Origin: Saccharum officinarum
Taxonomy: Eukaryota > Streptophyta > Magnoliopsida > Poales > Poaceae
Assembly (NCBI GenBank): GCA_020631735.1
Contig: CM036201.1
Location: 70,231,471 to 70,295,470, forward strand
Direction: 5' to 3'
DNA: 64,000 bases
The position numbers were made by a program, and so were the translations under genes. Below, one piece after another: positions 59,415 to 64,000 of the stretch (the first letter of the stretch is position 1; every line of letters begins with the position of its first letter). The notes under the pieces are model-generated. The model did not search any database, had not been told where the DNA came from, and saw nothing but the letters and a program-made list of their open reading frames with translations.

Positions 59415-59472
59415 CCTGATGGACTGTCCATTGCAGCTGTCGTGCTCCTAAGTGAAAATGACTAAGTGTTGA

Positions 59473-59888
59473 CAGTGGCGAACCTACAGCAAATTAGAGG
59501 GAGGGAGGGTGCACTAGCCTTGTGGTGCATAGACATGTATCATAGGGAACAATGGCGGAGGGAGAGGGGGGCTAGGAGGGGCCACACACCCCCTAACTTT
59601 TCCAACACTCCACTATACACCCTTATTAATTAACTAAAAAAATATAAAATTAGTATGATTAGTGATTTCTAGTTTACATTTGTATAACAAAATAAATGTT
59701 GATTCCTTTTCTACCTTAATACAAATGTGTGTAAATCTTTTACGTGTTCGAGAAAAAATAAAATAAATTTTGGTTCAATTATTATATATATTTTTACCAA
59801 ATCAGTATATATATGTACGCTTGCACACTCGTGTGATTATTATCGATATTGTCGGCCCCCCTATACGAAAATCCTAGCTCCGCCCCTG
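59473..59888. mobile_element. hAT-like non-autonomous element, complete copy
   Basis: Starts CAGTGGCGAACCTAC and ends CTAGCTCCGCCCCTG, an imperfect inverted repeat of the CAGNGGCGGAGC type common in plant hAT-like elements. No clear 8-bp duplication was seen. The inverted duplication stops inside it at 59745. Confidence 0.55.
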
Positions 59889-61819
59889 ATAGGGGATGCA
59901 TGTATGGTGAAATTTTAGCTAAAATCACTGTGGTCTTTTTCATTTTAGCGGGGGGGGGGGGGGGGGTGCCATTTGCACCCTCTAAGTACAATATACCTTC
60001 GCCTTGAGTATTGGGTGTAATGATTGTCGGACATGATTGAATAGATTGTCTAGTTGGGCTTCCAGAGGCGACTAAAACAGGCTACCTTTGCCCTGCTCTA
60101 GTGGGCTGTCTGTCAGGTGCCTAGTATTGTCCGTTAGTGCGTTGTGAGCATGTGAAATCTAACTTCATATATGGCAGGTGTGATTAGGGACATTGCATTG
60201 CCATGGGATCTTGCAAGAGTGCTCCTAGGGTATCTTTAGAGTACATCTACCAAGGTGCATTGCATTGAACTACACTTGGTAATCATCTAAGCTATTGGGG
60301 TTGAATTCTAGGTAAACTAGTCATACATTAGTCTCTAGATTTGTGAGGGCTAGATCAAGGATGAGAATAGCCAACTTGCGATCACGAGAGTGGCTGGTGA
60401 ACGAACCTTGTGGAATGGATGAGATCCTTGGGCCTTCCTTCTTGCTCCTTGAACTCCCCCCCACCCCCCAAGCAAGGGAATCAACCCTCTAGTTCACCGA
60501 TGATTGGTGGTGCTGGTGCTTGAGGTAGTGGTGCTGATCTCAATCTCTTTAGAGCTCATCGAATTAGACACATGCATGCCGAAAGTAAGGTAATGTTATT
60601 AGGTAAGAAATATAGTCGAGGGTATTTGTCTTTCACCCAAGTTTAGCTGCTTAGAGTGTCTTCAGTTTCTGGTCTTCATTGCTGACAAATAACTCTCCCT
60701 CTACCCATAGCAACCAAGGAACATAGGGCATGTTTGGATCCCTCACCGAGTACTATATCACTCAATCGAGCTAGAAATCAAAACTGGCAACACGTTTTGA
60801 TGTCTAGCTAGTCTACCTTGATTCCCGTGCTAGCAAACTTTTTATTGCTGCTTCAAGAGAGTCAAATTTGCTCTCCTAAGCTGGCAATCGTCTCGTTGCT
60901 CATGCCGACGAGGCAAGGCAACCTGGCTCTGGAACCAAGCATGCCCATAGACAAACAAGCCAAAAAACACAAACTAACAACAATAACCAATTCAAATAAA
61001 AGTTCTAGAAAGAGTTCACACTAATAAAAGACAAAATTTGATGCTACGATCGTGACAATGCAAGAACGCTAAAAACGGAACTAGCATTAAAAGGATACGA
61101 CTATTGGGAAGATTTGGTTATAAAAGAAATAAAAAGACTATACGCTTGACTTATCTTATTTAGCAAAAACAATATTTAGAGCAATCTTAGAAAATATCTT
61201 AAGTTAGAAATAATTCAAATTGCATTTCAATTGAAAAATCAAAATAACACTACTCATGTTTTATTTACAACCCAAAGACGTGGTATAAACCTAGTTAGCT
61301 TTTATATATAAGCATCTTTAAATAAATATTAATCAAATTAAATTAAAATTTAGAAACCCATGACATGGTAAACGCCGATGCTAAACGCATAGGTTAGAAA
61401 GGCATCAGATTAACACAAAAAACGAATCAAATCAGAGCTAAAATACCAAGACACGATGCCTCGAAGTTGAAAGGAATTATACACAAAGAACTATAGCCGA
61501 CTGGGGCTAGCATGAAAGATTCGCGAGACATGAAATCGGGGAAGGTCATAGTTAGGCGAGATGCAAGAAACTAAGGCAAATTTACACTATTTCTTGGGGG
61601 ATTTTTCACAAAATTTTAGAAAATACGGAAACCATAGCTTTATTTGCCCTATTCACATGCTAAAATCCAAAAAAAAATATTTGTCCAATTCGCATTCTAA
61701 AATCCAAAAAATTGAGGTGTAACATCCATCGTTGGTCGAAAGGGGAGGAGTGCGGTGAGGATGGGAGTGAGGTGGTGGGGTGAGTGCTCTGACATTGGAG
61801 GACAACTAGGGGGCTGCTA
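59889..61819. other. no gene seen; poly-G tract at 59950-59966
   Basis: 17 consecutive Gs at 59950-59966 are a likely sequencing hazard. The rest is AT-rich intergenic sequence with no supported coding frame. A short 'catgtttggatcc' near 60729 resembles the terminus of the MITE at 29745 but has no partner. Confidence 0.4.
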
Positions 61820-61902
61820 GGGTCCGATCATCGGACCGGTACACCGTGCCGAACGCGCAGCGCGCGCGGGGGACTTTTCCCGCTCCAGGCTAGCGCCCTC
61901 AG

Positions 61903-62339
61903 ACTACCCGCATTCATGGACCTCTATATTCATCCTCTATACGTCCTAGTCATCAAGATTCTCTCCTCTATACTCAATTCTCCCGCACCCATCCATCCTC
62001 TATATCATCCTCTATCCACTCTATCCACTATGGGACCCACTTGTCACTTTATCTAAATATATCATGTGTGATCTAGTTTTGAAGGATTTATTGAGACGAA
62101 TTTAATGGTGCAATCGAAATTTAATTTGGATTTTTGGTTTGTGAGTTATAGCATTTTTTCCTTTGTTTAGCTAGTGGGGCCCGCCACTATAGAGTATAGA
62201 GTAAGCACAGTACTACTCTAAATATAGAGTGAGAGAAATGATAGAGTATCGTTTTAGAGTACCCAGTACAGCGGTTTTTACTCTATATTCATACTCTAAA
62301 GCTTTAGAGTATCGTTTTAGAGTACCCACTGCGGGTAGT
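61903..62339. mobile_element. MITE-like element (437 bp) with ACTACCCGCA termini
   Basis: A perfect 10-bp terminal inverted repeat (ACTACCCGCA at 61903, TGCGGGTAGT ending 62339). The interior has a duplicated 'gagtatcgttttagagtacc' (about 62241 and 62307). No TSD identified. Confidence 0.5.
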
Positions 62340-62624
62340 TTCATGGCTACAACGCGTGGGAGGTGGGGACCGCAAGTACAGGAAGTGAGGGACCGTAAGT
62401 ACAGATTATTTTTCATGTTTCATAGATTTGCGTGCGGTACAAACTAAAAAAATTAGAATTACTAAACGAAACATCCAAATTAAATTTCGATTACACCATC
62501 AGATTTCTTTTAATAAATATTTCAAAATAAGACCCCATATGAATACATTTAGATAAAGTTTTTTTTAACGAACATTTATCTTATGAAGATAAAATATTTT
62601 TTTATTGAACAGAGACGATATTCT

Positions 62625-63060
62625 AAGTTCAGAACATCGCATATATATAATGTGAACATCATCAAATACACCATAGAACATCACCAACTACGTTATAGAA
62701 CATCGCATATATATTACGTGAACACCACTAAATACATCATATAACATCACGCGTATACTAAGTGAATATTAAAAAACATCATAGAACATCACATGGATAC
62801 CGCATGAACATCACATGGATATTTTTCATTCTAAAATATACTATAGAACATCATATGTATACTAAGTGAACATCACTAAATACACCATAAAACATCACTA
62901 AATACATTATAGAACATCGCATATATATTACGTGAACATTACTAAAAACATCATAGAACATAACATGTATACTAAGTGAACATTACAAAAAAACATCATG
63001 AAACATTACATGTATACTACATAAACATCACATGTATACTATCTGAACAAGAGAAAAACA
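62625..63060. repeat. minisatellite of ACATCA(C/T)..GAACATCAC-type units
   Basis: About ten degenerate units combining 'atagaacatcacatgtatac' and taagtgaacatcactaaa, continuing after the MITE at 63180-63240. The repeat unit is about 35-65 bp depending on how the sub-units are grouped. Confidence 0.75.
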
Positions 63061-63062
63061 TC

Positions 63063-63179
63063 GGCCCTGTTCGGCAGGCTATTTTTTGGCTTATAAGCCG
63101 GCTGTGGCTGATTTGCTGTGAGAGAAAAATACTGTTCCACGGCTGATAAGCCGTGCTGATAAGCTCAGCCGAACAGGGG
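63063..63179. mobile_element. short MITE 'GGCCCTGTTCGGC' family (117 bp), TSD ATC
   Basis: GGCCCTGTTCGGCAGG...CAGCCGAACAGGGG, flanked by ATC (63060-63062 and 63180-63182), inserted into the minisatellite. The 3-bp duplication suggests PIF/Harbinger-type mobilisation. Confidence 0.75.
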
Positions 63180-63249
63180 ATCATATGTATACATGACATA
63201 ACACTAGAACATTAAATGTATACTATATGAACATCACATATATGGAAAG

Positions 63250-63780
63250 ATAAAAAAGTAAAAAATAAATTTATTAAAGCAACTAATTAGAGAAAAACAA
63301 CAAAGAAGAAAAAAATACACATACAAACATAATTAACAAATGATAAAAAATATAAAAAACAGAAAAGAAAAGAACACAAAAAAAATAAAAGAAACATAAA
63401 ATTTTTAAAAAAATAAAAAATAAATAAAACAAAAAAGAAATATAAATAAAAAATAAAGCACGAAAAAGGAAAAAGAAAATAGAATAGAAAAGAAAAAGAA
63501 AAAGAAAAAGAAAAAAAAGAAAAAAAGAAGAATAAGGAAAAAAGAAAACTAACGTAAAAATCACATAAAACAAAAAGAAATATAAAATAAAAAATGAAGC
63601 ACGAAAAAGAAAAAAGAGAAATAGAAAAGAAAAAAAAGAAAAAAAATAAATTAGAAGAATAAGGAAAAAAGGAAAACTAACGTAAAAATCACATTAAACA
63701 AAAAAGAAATATAAATAAAAAATGAAGAATGAAAGAGAAAAAAAGAGAAATAAAAAAGAAAATAAAAGAAAAAGAAAATG
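63250..63780. repeat. A-rich tandem repeat, unit ~130-140 bp
   Basis: Units at about 63426-63566, 63567-63694 and 63695-63780 (partial) each carry agaaatataaa, 'aaaaataaagcacgaaaaag' or a variant, and 'ctaacgtaaaaatcacat'. Overall AAAG/AAAAT composition. The encoded Phe-rich frames are artefacts. Confidence 0.75.
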
Positions 63781-64000
63781 TACGTATACTTGCCTATATG
63801 CTGGGGGAAATCAAAACTGTCGCACGTGCATGTGGGCTGGGCGGCTCCCATCCACCGCCGCAGCCATCGCGCGCGGGAAAAGCATCGCGCAGCAACATCG
63901 GCGCACGTCTCCCATCCGAACGTTCGGACGGGATTATTTCCGGACAACTTCCAGGCAGCAAGCGCACCTTTGCATTTTTTTTTTTGTATTCACACCTCTA

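Larger units (their letters stand above)
37155..59745 (-). repeat. right arm of the ~22.6-kb inverted duplication
   Basis: Reverse complement of 3501-26121. Differences are mainly one-base indels, dense in the first ~170 bases (at least five against the left arm) and again near the outer end, plus a few substitutions (for example E/Q in MYB exon 2, and W/C in a spacer frame). Confidence 0.97.
61820..63941. mobile_element. possible ~2.1-kb DNA element with palindromic TCCGA..TCGGA ends
   Basis: The left end (GGTCCGATCATCGGACC, then GTGCCGAACGCG, then a GCGC run and CTTTTCCCGC) resembles the reverse complement of the right end (63835-63941: CCGTCCGAACGTTCGG, GTGCGCCGA, then CTTTTCCCGCGC). The interior is filled with the minisatellite, A-rich repeats and nested MITEs. 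Ends imprecise, no TSD found. Confidence 0.35.

Noticed and set aside
62625..63060. CRISPR-like repeat array
   Set aside because: Eukaryotic context; units are degenerate and contiguous without unique equal-length spacers.
63283..63947. Phe-rich 'membrane protein' frames on the minus strand
   Set aside because: Translations of A-rich tandem repeats.

Overview
This is plant nuclear DNA, most likely from a large, repeat-rich grass genome of the sorghum/sugarcane/Miscanthus type (inference). The evidence is intron-containing genes with GC-rich grass codon use, a dense load of grass MITEs (Tourist, Stowaway, hAT-like), a solo LTR, PIF/Harbinger debris and a Mutator-like element. No rRNA, tRNA, CRISPR or bacterial-type operon was seen.

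Layout. The window is three contigs joined by two 100-N gaps (3401-3500 and 37055-37154). Contig A (1-3400) holds pieces of two related LTRs. Contig B (3501-37054) and contig C (37155-64000) share about 22.6 kb in opposite orientation: 3501-26121 is the reverse complement of 37155-59745. The outer end of the left arm is the first base of contig B, and the inner end of the right arm is the first base of contig C. That is what a dovetail overlap of two contigs looks like when one is scaffolded backwards beside the other. I therefore read the giant inverted repeat as a false or allelic duplication, not a biological palindrome. Contig C, flipped, should overlap and extend contig B to the left.

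Unique gene content of the shared block, in left-arm order: a plastid-type DnaJ-like zinc-finger protein (4.7-5.3 kb, minus); a solo LTR with 5-bp target duplication (6.4-8.3 kb); an internally deleted PIF/Harbinger element (9.4-10.4 kb); an intronless GT64 glycosyltransferase (13.3-14.3 kb, plus); a three-exon DUO1-type R2R3 MYB with a miR159-like target site (15.9-17.7 kb, plus); an unrecognised 231-residue protein (20.1-20.8 kb, plus); and the left part of a large Mutator-like element. Four of the five gene models differ between arms by single-base C/G-run or similar indels, so consensus error is likely.

The most interesting locus is the 6.37-kb element at 22702-29074. It has long terminal inverted repeats built from palindromic CCCGCCATG motifs, and an 8-bp target duplication. 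It carries two convergent cargo genes: one encoding three GRF-type zinc knuckles, and one encoding a plant mobile domain (PMD/MAIN-like) protein. Only a scrap of a MURA-like transposase tail remains. A 276-bp hAT-type MITE is nested in its right repeat.

The contig-B-only part (26.1-37.0 kb) also holds MITEs, a long (TA)n tract and decayed, partly duplicated Raf-like kinase exons. The contig-C-only tail (59.75-64 kb) is non-coding: nested DNA elements, a minisatellite and A-rich tandem repeats.
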